Shown here in pieces: positions 1 to 7,554 of a stretch of 25,000 nucleotides of DNA. Both the position numbers and the translations under genes were made by a program. The notes under the pieces are model-generated. The model did not search any database, was not told the DNA's origin, and worked only from the letters and a program-made list of their open reading frames with translations. Within the stretch, counting starts at the first letter, position 1; every line of letters starts with the position of its first letter. Source of the DNA: Paulinella micropora (Eukaryota; Cercozoa; Imbricatea; Euglyphida; Paulinellidae); the NCBI GenBank assembly GCA_019918135.1, contig WBZZ01003775.1, positions 1 through 25,000 on the forward strand. Reading direction: 5' to 3'.

Positions 1-494
1 AACTAACGGGAGACCAAACCATAACAGGGAATAAAATATTTACTACTTATGTGGGTGTAAAAGACTCAAATCCATTAAACACTGGCAAGTTATTCTTTAA
101 TTACAACAATAATATGGGCTCTATTTATTCGTCGGATGCGGGTGGGACGACGGGCTATCCACTAACTATTGTTGGTTCTTCTATACTTTTTGCTCCAACA
201 ACAGGTGGTGGAATGACATTGACAAATAATGTTTTTAATTTTAACAGCGCAACAGCAATCAGCGGACTGCCCCCGCCATTCTACGACGGCGATGCTTCAA
301 CAAAAGCATATACCGATACGAAACTAGCAAAGGACGGAACAACGGCTATGACGGGTAGTTTAAATATGGGTGGATTTTCAATAACAAATGTTAATCTTGT
401 TGATGGTGTTGATGTTTCTACTCTTGATACTTCTGTCGTTAAACTAACAGGAGACCAAACCATAGCAGAAATAAAAAATTTACTTCAACAATAG
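1..494 (+). CDS. Fibre-like protein, N-terminal part (partial, frameshifted)
   Basis: The reading frame is open from base 3, so the gene starts to the left of the window; the GTG at 51 is internal. The translation contains phage-tail-fibre-style repeats of the form KLTGDQTI.G.K.F at both ends of the fragment, and low-complexity Thr/Asn/Gly sequence between them. It ends at a TAG (492-494). The next frame continues the repeat without interruption from about 479, and comparison with the other repeat copies suggests that one A is missing from the A-run near 473-478. I infer that this and the following CDS are one gene, broken either by mutation or by a homopolymer error. The likely role is a trimeric virion fibre for host attachment, based on the downstream chaperone domain. 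Confidence 0.75.
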   Translation, partial: LTGDQTITGNKIFTTYVGVKDSNPLNTGKLFFNYNNNMGSIYSSDAGGTTGYPLTIVGSSILFAPTTGGGMTLTNNVFNFNSATAISGLPPPFYDGDASTKAYTDTKLAKDGTTAMTGSLNMGGFSITNVNLVDGVDVSTLDTSVVKLTGDQTIAEIKNLLQQ

Positions 495-1158
495 AAGTAC
501 GGGGCGCTACTGCTCCAACCGCTTTTGATGGTATCGGTATTGCCTTTGATACAGCGACAAATATTGGAATGATTGCCGCACAAAAAATAGCAACTGCGAG
601 TTATTATCCGATACAAATAACTGGTTCGTATGTTGAGTTATATTCAGGTAATAATGTAATTATAACTGCAACAGGCACTACACTATCTTTGAATAACAAC
701 AAAATAACAAACTTAGCCACACCAACAGCAACAACGGACGGAGCAAACAAAAGTTATGTTGATGCAAAAGACGGACAAAATGTGAAACTAACAGGAAACC
801 AAACCATAGCAGGAATTAAGACATTTAGCAGTGCCCTTGAAATAACAGGAAATTCAACGAATGCGACAACAAAAGGAACATTCGTGGTTTTTAACTCCAC
901 AGCCAATATAGGAACTATCGGATGCCTTGATATGGGCACTGGCGTAAATTATAACTTTGAAATAAATGCGAAAAAGGTAAGTTTCGTTATTGATGGGGCG
1001 ATTGTCGGTTGGGTAAATGCTTCGGGGTTAGATTGTAATAGTAGCAAAATAGCCAACCTTGGAACTCCGACATTAGCGACCGATGGCGCGACAAAAGGGT
1101 ATGCGGACACATTGGACGGGCAAAATGTAAAACTAACAGGAGACCAAACCATAACGGG
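2..1158 (+). repeat. 28-bp repeat, four copies in the fibre gene
   Basis: AACTAACAGGAGACCAAACC and its flank recur at about 2, 442, 786 and 1,131 with few mismatches. Each encodes KLTGDQTI-type residues that mark fibre segments. Spacing is about 440, 344 and 345 bases. Confidence 0.85.
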
Positions 1159-3340
1159 AAGCAAAACATTCAACGGGGCGAGCACTACGATAAAATATCT
1201 AACTTTAACGAACAATGCTGATTTTAATAATCAAACTATAACTAATGGCGGAAATATAACATATAATGGGGCGAGGATATTAAATCAGAACGGAGGAGAT
1301 ATATTCTTTTCACAGACATCAGGAGATTATCAGTACTTCTTATTTACTCTAAATACTGCTTCAAGTGGAACCGCGAACCAACGAGGTTATGTATTTACGA
1401 ATGTAGCATCTGATGTAAAAGGGGCGGGACTTTATATTTCAAAACTTTTGGATAATAAAAGTGCTTCGTCTGACATTGTCCGTTTCAACAATGCTGGCGG
1501 TATGCGATTTTATGGTGCTTTGGATATGAACTCAAACAACATAACAAATGGAGGAACAATAACGGGAACAACAATTACTTCAACCGCGGGTATATCAACG
1601 ACGACATTGGCAACGAGCGACAAAATAACGATCGCACAAGATAAACCATTGATATTGGGAAGAACAACGAGAGGATTGGCAGCATACACGGGGGGATTAG
1701 AATTATACGGGACATCTGGTGTAGCAGGACCACATATACAAGCATTTATAACGGCCGACCCAAATTATCCTTGTTTTCAATTAATTAACAATAGTCATAG
1801 CGACATATCATTAAAATTTGATTGTTATTGGGACGGAGCAGTTAATGATAAGTCAAGTTCTGCTACCTCAAATTTTATGATAGCCAAAGGCACTAATCTC
1901 CTTTTTCAATATGCATCAGGAGTAGCGGTAGGAAGCAATATAACATTTAACACCGCAATGACAATTGATAGCACATCAGGCTTATTAACAACGAAGGCAA
2001 TAACAGCGAGTGGGGCGATAACGGCAAATGCGGGGATATCAACAACGACATTGGCAACGAGCGATAAAATAACAACGGCATCAGGCAAACCGATAATCAT
2101 AGGCAATACAACAAAATCAGCAAATGGGGACACAGGGGGCTTAGAATTATACGGGACTGCTGGTAATATCGGAGGGGCACACTTACAAGCAATAACAACA
2201 GCGGATGCTTATCCAACATTTCAATTATTAAACTGGGCACACGACAATATCAATTTATATTTTGATTGTCATTACAACGGGACGAACATATTATCTTCAA
2301 ACACATCATCAAATTTTCAAATAGCGAAATACTTAAACAAACTAAGTTTTAATTATAAAAATGGCGGAACACTCGGGCAGTCTATAACGATGACAGAGGC
2401 GATATCTATTGATACCGCAGGCTTATTGACAACAAAGGCAATAACAGCGAGTGGGGCGATAACGGCAAATGCGGGGATATCAACAACGACATTGGCAACG
2501 AGCGACAACATAGTAGTAGGTGCTGGAAAAAGTGTGTTTATTGATAGAAATGCCTTGGCCAACAATAAATTAGTTTTATGGGATGGAGGAACACCTTCAA
2601 CGACTGCTTTTCTTGGATTTGGTGTTGCTAGTAATACATTGATTTATAATGTTAATTCTGCCGATAGTCGCGTATTTTATCATAGTGCGGCGACAGAATT
2701 ATTTAGAATAAACAACACAGAAATTACTGCTTCAAGGTCAATAATTCTTCCAACAACATCAAGCGGTTCTTTAACAATAAGACAAAGACCAACTTATACT
2801 AACGACCCGCTACTACATTTTAAATCAGGAGGATATACGAATTATGGAGTGCTTACATCTGCAACTGGTTTGCTCCATGCTTGGACTACTACAAATACCA
2901 ACAGCGAGCCGTCTGGTAGTTATAATTATATTAATGGTGCTTGGACAAACTCATCGGACAGGAGGCTAAAATCAGATATTAAAACATTAGACTGCGGGGA
3001 TTGTTGTGAGAAACTAATGAAGATAAATTGTTGTTCGTATTATTGGAAAGCAGACGAAAAGAAAGAACAAAAGAACCACGGATTTATTGCTGATGAAGTT
3101 AAAAAAATATTTCCTGAATTTGTATCTGAAAGTGGAATGAAAGCAGAGGATGAAGAAGGCTACCTTGAAGCCATAACATATACAAGTTTTATACCGATAT
3201 TAGTCAGTGCTTTTCAACACATGGCGGATAATCTCGGACATGTCCGAGATAGAGTAGATAATTTAGAAAAAGAAAATAAAAATATCATGAATATACTACA
3301 AGACCAAGGTATCTTCGACAAGTCGAAGATTATTAACTAG
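569..3340 (+). CDS. Fibre protein with C-terminal peptidase S74 (endosialidase-type) chaperone
   Basis: This is the continuation of the fibre gene. The frame is already open from about 479 and ATG 569 is simply the first Met. The first half has repeats resembling phage tail fibres (KLTGNQTIAGIKTF near residues 73-86 and a second near 188). The middle holds two tandem modules of about 147 residues that share GGLELYGT and end in AITASGAITANAGIST. The C-terminus is a peptidase S74 intramolecular chaperone: SSDRRLKSDI at about residues 795-804 and HGFIADEVKKIFPEF about 45 residues later. Ser796 and Lys801 match the known Ser/Lys self-cleavage dyad spacing. A predicted coiled coil (VDNLEKENKNIMNIL) follows. 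By family knowledge this domain trimerises the fibre and then cuts itself off. Two palindromes lie in frame in the last 110 bases. The TAG stop is followed in the same frame, with no further stop, by the next ORF. Confidence 0.85.
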   Translation: MIAAQKIATASYYPIQITGSYVELYSGNNVIITATGTTLSLNNNKITNLATPTATTDGANKSYVDAKDGQNVKLTGNQTIAGIKTFSSALEITGNSTNATTKGTFVVFNSTANIGTIGCLDMGTGVNYNFEINAKKVSFVIDGAIVGWVNASGLDCNSSKIANLGTPTLATDGATKGYADTLDGQNVKLTGDQTITGSKTFNGASTTIKYLTLTNNADFNNQTITNGGNITYNGARILNQNGGDIFFSQTSGDYQYFLFTLNTASSGTANQRGYVFTNVASDVKGAGLYISKLLDNKSASSDIVRFNNAGGMRFYGALDMNSNNITNGGTITGTTITSTAGISTTTLATSDKITIAQDKPLILGRTTRGLAAYTGGLELYGTSGVAGPHIQAFITADPNYPCFQLINNSHSDISLKFDCYWDGAVNDKSSSATSNFMIAKGTNLLFQYASGVAVGSNITFNTAMTIDSTSGLLTTKAITASGAITANAGISTTTLATSDKITTASGKPIIIGNTTKSANGDTGGLELYGTAGNIGGAHLQAITTADAYPTFQLLNWAHDNINLYFDCHYNGTNILSSNTSSNFQIAKYLNKLSFNYKNGGTLGQSITMTEAISIDTAGLLTTKAITASGAITANAGISTTTLATSDNIVVGAGKSVFIDRNALANNKLVLWDGGTPSTTAFLGFGVASNTLIYNVNSADSRVFYHSAATELFRINNTEITASRSIILPTTSSGSLTIRQRPTYTNDPLLHFKSGGYTNYGVLTSATGLLHAWTTTNTNSEPSGSYNYINGAWTNSSDRRLKSDIKTLDCGDCCEKLMKINCCSYYWKADEKKEQKNHGFIADEVKKIFPEFVSESGMKAEDEEGYLEAITYTSFIPILVSAFQHMADNLGHVRDRVDNLEKENKNIMNILQDQGIFDKSKIIN
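1979..2507 (+). repeat. 88-bp near-identical repeat pair in the fibre gene
   Basis: The copies at about 1,979-2,066 and 2,420-2,507 differ at only a few bases, spaced 441 bases, equal to one 147-residue module. A weaker third relative is at about 1,570-1,625. This shows recent tandem module duplication. Confidence 0.85.
3231..3250. repeat. 20-bp palindrome in fibre coding sequence
   Basis: ATCTCGGACATGTCCGAGAT is a perfect palindrome, in frame, encoding part of DNLGHVRDR. Confidence 0.9.
3311..3330. repeat. 20-base palindrome at the end of the fibre gene
   Basis: ATCTTCGACAAGTCGAAGAT has a 9-bp stem with a 2-base centre. It encodes IFDKSKI just before the stop. Confidence 0.85.
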
Positions 3341-3367
3341 CAGAAATTAGAGCAGTCGTTTTTTCAA

Positions 3368-3766
3368 ATGTCAAACAATAATACAACTAGACTTCACAGA
3401 CCCCCACCTATTATGGATATGGAGGATAATCTCGGACATGTAAATCTCCGACACGTCGGAGATAGGGATATGGAACTAACTCCAGAATTAAAGTCCCGTG
3501 TTCTTGAAGTAGAACTAAAGACTGAGGAAAAAAAAGTAGAGCACGAATTAGAGGATAACTGGTCGTGCTGTTGTATGAAAAATAGACCGACAGACAGCCG
3601 CCTTATTAAATACTTATTTCAAATGGGTATCATTATATCCATCATCACCCTTTGTATCGTAAGGCTATCTGAAAAGAACTTACCTTGTGAGGTTGCTAAT
3701 ACTTATGTCGGTATTTTAACACTTTTGATTGGGATATGCCTTCCATCACCTTCTTCAAAGAAATGA
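3368..3766 (+). CDS. Small membrane protein with two transmembrane helices
   Basis: The product has 132 residues. The N-terminal half is hydrophilic and includes a palindrome-encoded stretch (NLGHVNLRHVGDR, residues 21-33). The C-terminal half has a Cys cluster (SCCCMK) and two hydrophobic helices: YLFQMGIIISIITLCIV, and NTYVGILTLLIGICLP after a CE dipeptide. It ends LPSPSSKK. Small two-helix proteins with a similar DSRLIKYLFQ...CE...LLIGI.LP layout occur in polinton-like and large DNA viruses, possibly as inner-membrane or virion components. That link is from memory and the function is unknown. It shares the DNLGHV segment with the end of the fibre gene, and lies in the same frame 27 bases after it. 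Confidence 0.7.
   Translation: MSNNNTTRLHRPPPIMDMEDNLGHVNLRHVGDRDMELTPELKSRVLEVELKTEEKKVEHELEDNWSCCCMKNRPTDSRLIKYLFQMGIIISIITLCIVRLSEKNLPCEVANTYVGILTLLIGICLPSPSSKK
3429..3463. repeat. Nested palindromes in membrane-protein gene
   Basis: ATCTCGGACATGT (the left part of the 3231 palindrome) is followed at 3,444-3,463 by a complete ATCTCCGACACGTCGGAGAT. The second appears inserted into a copy of the first. Confidence 0.85.
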
Positions 3767-4039
3767 ACATTCAAAGGTATGTATTTTATACCACATAGCA
3801 TCCAATGTTGAATTTTCATTAGAATTCAACATATCGCACATTAAAGGCAGGGCTTCATCAAAACTTATACACCAATCTGACATTGGTTTGTAAATACATT
3901 TGATTTTTGAGCTAATCCCGCTCTGGATACAATAAACACAACTTATATTCTTTTTTTCACTTATCCGTGAGTAAAAGTCGCAGGCAGTCCGCGAAAATAT
4001 TTTGATTATTAAAAAGTTTATCATCAGTAATATAACCAT
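3755..4039 (-). CDS. Possible small Cys-containing protein
   Basis: This is a 94-residue ORF on the strand opposite the virion genes. It overlaps the end of the membrane-protein gene by 12 bases and the start of the next plus-strand gene by 2. It has a hydrophobic N-terminus (MVILLMINFLIIKIF) and several Cys residues (SCVYCIQ, KCIYK, DWCISF, LMCDML), which is more plausible as a protein than random sequence. It fills what would otherwise be a 270-base gap. It also contains an inverted repeat (3806-3831) that might instead be the 3' hairpin of the upstream plus-strand gene. No family is recognised and it may not be expressed. Confidence 0.3.
   Translation of the reverse strand: MVILLMINFLIIKIFSRTACDFYSRISEKKNISCVYCIQSGISSKIKCIYKPMSDWCISFDEALPLMCDMLNSNENSTLDAMWYKIHTFECSFL
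3806..3831. terminator. Hairpin downstream of membrane-protein gene
   Basis: TGTTGAATT and AATTCAACA form a 9-bp stem with an 8-base loop, 40 bases after the stop of the 3368-3766 gene. The position fits an mRNA 3'-end hairpin, but it also lies inside the minus-strand ORF. Confidence 0.35.
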
Positions 4040-4400
4040 GACTGACTATAAATACCAAAAGATTATTTTTCTGAGCAATGATTTTGCGGGAGGAAGCAAA
4101 ACATTTAATAAGAATATCCAAATGTCATTCACACCCACCAAAATGAATGTTAAGTTTATCCACTATATGAACGACCAGACAGAGACGAAAACCAGAATTC
4201 TTTACATGGATAGAATTGGAATTATTGGAACATTCGCGGATAGTAATATACCAAACATTTCAAATCTCGGTTATAATTTGGGTGTTGTAGGATGGACTGA
4301 CGGCCAATATACATTTAAAATCCTTGAAACTGACAGCGGAAATATTGACACAGGAAATTTAGCGGGGCGAATTGTTGTGTGTTTGGAATTCGTAGGGTAG
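4038..4400 (+). CDS. Small protein of unknown function, beta-rich
   Basis: The product has 120 residues starting at MTDYKYQK. I prefer ATG 4038 over the upstream ATG 4002 because the 12 extra residues are AT-rich leader-like sequence overlapping the minus-strand ORF. The sequence alternates polar and hydrophobic residues with many Gly/Asn turns (SNDFAGGSKTF, SFTPTKMNVKFIHYM, GRIVVCLEFVG), suggesting a small beta-sandwich. It sits just before the packaging ATPase, in the virion gene arm, 8 bases from the ATPase ATG. A structural or accessory virion role is a guess from position only. Confidence 0.65.
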   Translation: MTDYKYQKIIFLSNDFAGGSKTFNKNIQMSFTPTKMNVKFIHYMNDQTETKTRILYMDRIGIIGTFADSNIPNISNLGYNLGVVGWTDGQYTFKILETDSGNIDTGNLAGRIVVCLEFVG

Positions 4401-4408
4401 AATATAGG

Positions 4409-5224
4409 ATGGAGAAAATAAACAATGTCAAGGTGAAGCCAGTAAAACAAGAGGGTGATGGAAATAAAAAAGCCAAGGGCTATAAATTATTCAATGAGCC
4501 GTATGCTAACATATTTCTACTTGCCCGTAAGAAGAGCGGGAAAACAACAGCACTCTTTGAAATACTGAAACGGACTACAGACAGAAAAACCCGCATTGTC
4601 ATTATCGCTTCAACAATTCACAAGGACTACATTTATAAAGCAATGGTAAAGCACTTTAAGAACAGGGGAAACCCAATGGCGGTATATACCTTTCTTAAAT
4701 CGGATGGTGTGAATATTATTGATTACGAGTTGGACAAACTGAATAAACCAGACGAAGAGCAAGAAGGAGAAGTAAAACAAGACAAAGAGGAAATAGAGAA
4801 ACCACAATTTTTATACTTTGGAAAAGAAAAGAAACAGATAAAGGAGGCATCGAAAGAAAGACCAAGTAAGTATATTTCTCCAGAGGTTGTTTTTGTTTTG
4901 GATGATTTAGGAAGCGGATTAAGAGACAAGTCCGTAAGCGATTTGTTAAAAAAGAACAGACACTATAAATCAAAGGTGATTATGTCTAGTCAGTATCTGA
5001 ACGACCTACGGCCAGAAGCCATTAAGCAATTAGATTATCTATTAATCTTTCCAAGTCAGTCTCAGGATAAAATGGAACTCGTGTATAAACACTTAGACTT
5101 ATCTTTTGATTTTGATTACTTTCTTCAAAAGTATCACGAAGCAACAAAGGAGAGATTTAATTTTCTTTATGTTTCAAGTGTTGATGATGAATTAAGAAAA
5201 AACTTTGCCTATCGTCTTAAGTAA
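4409..5224 (+). CDS. Genome-packaging ATPase (A32/FtsK-HerA type)
   Basis: The product has 271 residues from ATG 4409; the frame is open upstream but the first ATG with viral-like sequence is MEKINNVKV. A Walker A P-loop (ARKKSGKTT, residues 39-47) is followed by a Walker B strand ending in a DD pair (VVFVLDDLG, Asp165-166) and then by SSQYLNDLRPEAIKQ, which resembles the sensor/arginine region of A32-like packaging ATPases. By family knowledge it pumps viral DNA into the preformed capsid. An acidic/Lys-rich linker (about residues 108-145) separates the two motifs. It is one of the hallmark morphogenesis genes of the polinton-like group and appears intact. Confidence 0.9.
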   Translation: MEKINNVKVKPVKQEGDGNKKAKGYKLFNEPYANIFLLARKKSGKTTALFEILKRTTDRKTRIVIIASTIHKDYIYKAMVKHFKNRGNPMAVYTFLKSDGVNIIDYELDKLNKPDEEQEGEVKQDKEEIEKPQFLYFGKEKKQIKEASKERPSKYISPEVVFVLDDLGSGLRDKSVSDLLKKNRHYKSKVIMSSQYLNDLRPEAIKQLDYLLIFPSQSQDKMELVYKHLDLSFDFDYFLQKYHEATKERFNFLYVSSVDDELRKNFAYRLK

Positions 5225-5238
5225 AAAAATAAAATTCG

Positions 5239-5262
5239 TAATTAATTATTTTTCTGTATTAT
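5239..5262 (+). promoter_or_regulatory. AT-rich promoter-like motif, pX-like gene
   Basis: AATTAATTATTTTTCTGTA runs up to the ATG at 5265. It matches the motif upstream of the capsid gene (8382-8402) and of the minus-strand gene starting at 12,272. It is likely a late promoter, inferred from recurrence. Confidence 0.5.
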
Positions 5263-5264
5263 AT

Positions 5265-5576
5265 ATGCCAGTATCACCAGTGATAATTTCACAACCATCA
5301 GGATATAACATCGGATATAATCCATCAATGCCACAGAAGGGAGGGAAAAAGAAAACTAAGAAGAAGGGATGTGGTCAAAAGGGAGGAAAGATTAACTGGG
5401 CTAAGGTCGGAAAAACTGCCTTGGCTGTTAATAAATTCCTTCGCGATAATAAGGTAATCTCTAGGACTGCGGGGGCATTGAGTAGTGTTGGGGTGCCTTA
5501 CGCGGGTAGTGTTAGTGCTACTGCCGCAAAACTTGGGTATGGTAAGCAACGAGGAGGTGCTGTAAAGTTTCGCTGA
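5265..5576 (+). CDS. Basic core/minor virion protein (pX/pVI-like)
   Basis: The product has 103 residues. I chose ATG 5265 (MPVSPVIISQPSG) over the upstream frame because it follows the promoter-like motif directly. A Lys/Gly-rich segment (GGKKKTKKKGCGQKGGK, residues 25-41) precedes a predicted amphipathic helix, and the protein ends with SSVGVPYAGSVSATAAKLGYG followed by RGG. Short basic proteins with a GYG..RGG tail are found in polintons and adintoviruses and are compared with adenovirus pX/pVI, which bind DNA or disrupt membranes. The assignment rests on composition, ending and position between ATPase and protease. Its TGA stop overlaps the GATATTT end of double hairpin A. Confidence 0.7.
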   Translation: MPVSPVIISQPSGYNIGYNPSMPQKGGKKKTKKKGCGQKGGKINWAKVGKTALAVNKFLRDNKVISRTAGALSSVGVPYAGSVSATAAKLGYGKQRGGAVKFR

Positions 5577-5721
5577 TATTTATGAGCATCGCTTTCATTC
5601 GCTATGCTCATTTTCGCTTGCTCATAAACATCGTAAAACCGATTTATTTTTTCTTAAAACAAAAAATAGATGTTTTAGAATAAGCGGGAATGCGAAGCAT
5701 GGAGCGTAATTCTAAAATATC
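5575..5721. repeat. Double-hairpin junction repeat, copy A
   Basis: Hairpin 1 spans 5575-5633 (GATATTT, arms around ATGAGCA/TGCTCAT, ending AAACATCG). A T-rich spacer follows. Hairpin 2 spans 5669-5721, with a GATGTTT start, stem TTTTAGAAT/ATTCTAAAA, an inner small hairpin ATGC-GAA-GCAT, and an AAATATC end. The left end overlaps the stop of the pX-like gene, and hairpin 2 contains the candidate start codons of the next gene. Confidence 0.85.
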
Positions 5722-6460
5722 AAAGACTAAGAAGGCGAAAGTCCGTCCACCACGAGTTTATAGAAATAAGAGCGGGAGGCCGTATATCATCCAGAAGGGT
5801 AAAAAATATTATCTTAATTTTGGTAAGAAAACAAATGATTTAAGCACATTACAAATCGTTAAACTTTTTATGAAATATATTGGTAAGCCGAGGCCGCAAA
5901 GGGCTAGTCGCAAACCAAGGGAAAAAATAATCAAATCTGATTTCAATCGTCTTGAACACGAGAACCGAAACCAGATACAAAGCAACTTACAAAAGAAATA
6001 CGATTTAATACATGACGAGGAAGAAAAGGAAAAGAAGAAAAGGGAGGATTTAGAAGAGGAGAAGAATAGGCTAGAAAGAAAAATCCAAGCCGATGCTAAG
6101 GAACTAAAAGAAACAATGGATAGGGAACATAAAAAACAACTTGCGGAGATTAAGGAAAGACAGGAAGAAAAATCTAGGGAACAGAAAAAGGAACAACGAC
6201 TTATTCAGGAACTACAGGCAGAACAACGACATAGACAGGGATTATTGACTGCTCCAGTTGCACAGCCTATTATAGCGAACCCTAATCCCCCTTCAACTAC
6301 AAATAAACCAAAGAAAACCGCAACTACATCTTCCCCAAAAATAACTGATATAACTGACAAAGTAAATAAACAAGAAAAAGATTTGAAAGAAGAAAAGAGA
6401 CGAAGAATTATTGATGAAATGTTCTCCGAGAAAACTAGAAAAAAACGTGTCAAAAAATGA
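5690..6460 (+). CDS. Basic N-terminus plus coiled-coil virion-associated protein
   Basis: The product has up to 256 residues. The start is uncertain: ATG 5690 and ATG 5699 both lie inside hairpin 2 of copy A, and no ATG follows nearby. Residues 1-100 are strongly basic (KTKKAKVRPPRVYRNKSGRP, KYYLNFGKK). About 105-185 is a long charged coiled coil rich in Glu/Lys/Arg. A Pro/Thr/Ser linker follows (about 190-225), then a short charged tail (EEKRRRIIDEMF). No enzymatic motif is visible. Its gene overlaps the protease start by 4 bases (ATGA), suggesting a shared transcript, and I infer a structural or protease-cofactor role. The family is not recognised. Confidence 0.7.
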   Translation: MRSMERNSKISKTKKAKVRPPRVYRNKSGRPYIIQKGKKYYLNFGKKTNDLSTLQIVKLFMKYIGKPRPQRASRKPREKIIKSDFNRLEHENRNQIQSNLQKKYDLIHDEEEKEKKKREDLEEEKNRLERKIQADAKELKETMDREHKKQLAEIKERQEEKSREQKKEQRLIQELQAEQRHRQGLLTAPVAQPIIANPNPPSTTNKPKKTATTSSPKITDITDKVNKQEKDLKEEKRRRIIDEMFSEKTRKKRVKK

Positions 6461-7407
6461 AAAATAATGCAATAATAAATCACCTTAAAAAAGCAGGCAT
6501 TAATATCCCTATAATAAAAAACAAAGGTTCAAACGACTACGCCACTAGTTTAAAGAGATGGTTATACACACAAAAAATCACTGAAAACATATTATCGGCA
6601 GAAGACGGATGGAATAAACTAGAAGAATTTACAACAGAAATGATTGCTAAAAATGAAAGCAAAAAGAATGAAGAAAAAAAAACTCCTGTAAATAGCACTC
6701 TATCACCAATAGACCCACCCCATTTTGAAAATTCTCCAGATGCTAAACAACTTATATTTGAAATGACAAATCCACAACCGACAGATGTAGCACCACCCAC
6801 GAGCACAAGTTCTGCGGAGCCACAGCAACAACAGCAAGAGGAGACAACCATACCCCCGAGCGTCGCGGAGACACCAGAGCAACAGCAGGAGCAAGTCCCA
6901 TTACAAGGTGAGGGGCGGGGATTAATGACTAATGAAATAGATGATATAATGAAAAAATATGGATGGTATCTCGGAGCAATAGCCAGTGATGAAATCTACA
7001 AACTAAATCCAGAAAAAAGAAAACGATACGGATTTATTATGAATTTAGATAATCACAAACAAGCGGGGTCTCATTGGATTGCTATATGGGTAAGTCTAGA
7101 TAAAGACAGGTCAGTGGAAGTGTATGACCCATTAGCACTTTACCAACCAACGGAAGACTTTCAACAACAAATGAAACGACTAATTGACAAAAGCCACCCC
7201 GATAGTTATTTATTAATGAAGGTTAATCAAGTAAAACAACAATCTGACACAACCAACACGTGCGGATGGCACTCAATGAGATTTTTAATGGAGCGGGCAA
7301 AAGGCAACCGATTTAAGTTTAGTTCGGGTTTCACAGACCTAAAGGAAGAAGAAGCGGAAAAATTAAAAGCACAGAATGGTTATGGTAATTTTGATACTTT
7401 TATTTGA
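6457..7407 (+). CDS. Adenain-like maturation cysteine protease
   Basis: The product has 316 residues. The C-terminal half is a C5/C48-type protease: catalytic His206 in SHWIAIWV, Asp224 in VYDPLA, a Gln pair at 261-262, and Cys269 in TNTCGWHSM. This is the His-Asp-Gln-Cys order of adenovirus proteases and of polinton PRO proteins, which cut capsid and core precursors. Residues 1-65 form a separate small helical region. Residues about 95-150 are a Pro/Thr/Gln linker with glutamine runs (QQQQQ at about 126). The linker and extra N-terminus make it longer than the roughly 200-residue adenovirus enzyme. It starts in a 4-base overlap with the coiled-coil gene. Confidence 0.9.
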   Translation: MKNNAIINHLKKAGINIPIIKNKGSNDYATSLKRWLYTQKITENILSAEDGWNKLEEFTTEMIAKNESKKNEEKKTPVNSTLSPIDPPHFENSPDAKQLIFEMTNPQPTDVAPPTSTSSAEPQQQQQEETTIPPSVAETPEQQQEQVPLQGEGRGLMTNEIDDIMKKYGWYLGAIASDEIYKLNPEKRKRYGFIMNLDNHKQAGSHWIAIWVSLDKDRSVEVYDPLALYQPTEDFQQQMKRLIDKSHPDSYLLMKVNQVKQQSDTTNTCGWHSMRFLMERAKGNRFKFSSGFTDLKEEEAEKLKAQNGYGNFDTFI

Positions 7408-7409
7408 AA

Positions 7410-7554
7410 GATAGTTATCAACTACACTCTCATTCGTTTCACTCATTCTCGTTTGTTGATAACCATCGAAAACCGATTAATTTTTTTGAAAAAGAAAAAA
7501 ACGATGTTTAGAATAAGCGAGAGTGCGACAGCACGAAGCGCAATTCTAAATATC
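7410..7554. repeat. Double-hairpin junction repeat, copy B
   Basis: Hairpin 1 spans 7410-7468 (GATAGTTATCAAC pairing with GTTGATAACCATCG). A T/A-rich spacer follows. Hairpin 2 spans 7502-7554 (CGATGTTTAGAAT pairing with ATTCTAAATATC, inner GTGC-GACA-GCAC). It starts 3 bases after the protease stop and ends directly at the ATG of the minor capsid gene. It diverges slightly from the consensus at the left end. Confidence 0.85.

Noticed and set aside
1906..2565. Two similar minus-strand ORFs with hydrophobic Val/Ala/Ile sequence
   Set aside because: They are antisense copies of the duplicated fibre module, so their similarity comes from the repeat itself.
7453..7554. N-terminal extension of the penton protein
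   Set aside because: The extra 34 residues are encoded by the double hairpin B and are not protein-like; ATG 7555 directly after the repeat is preferred.
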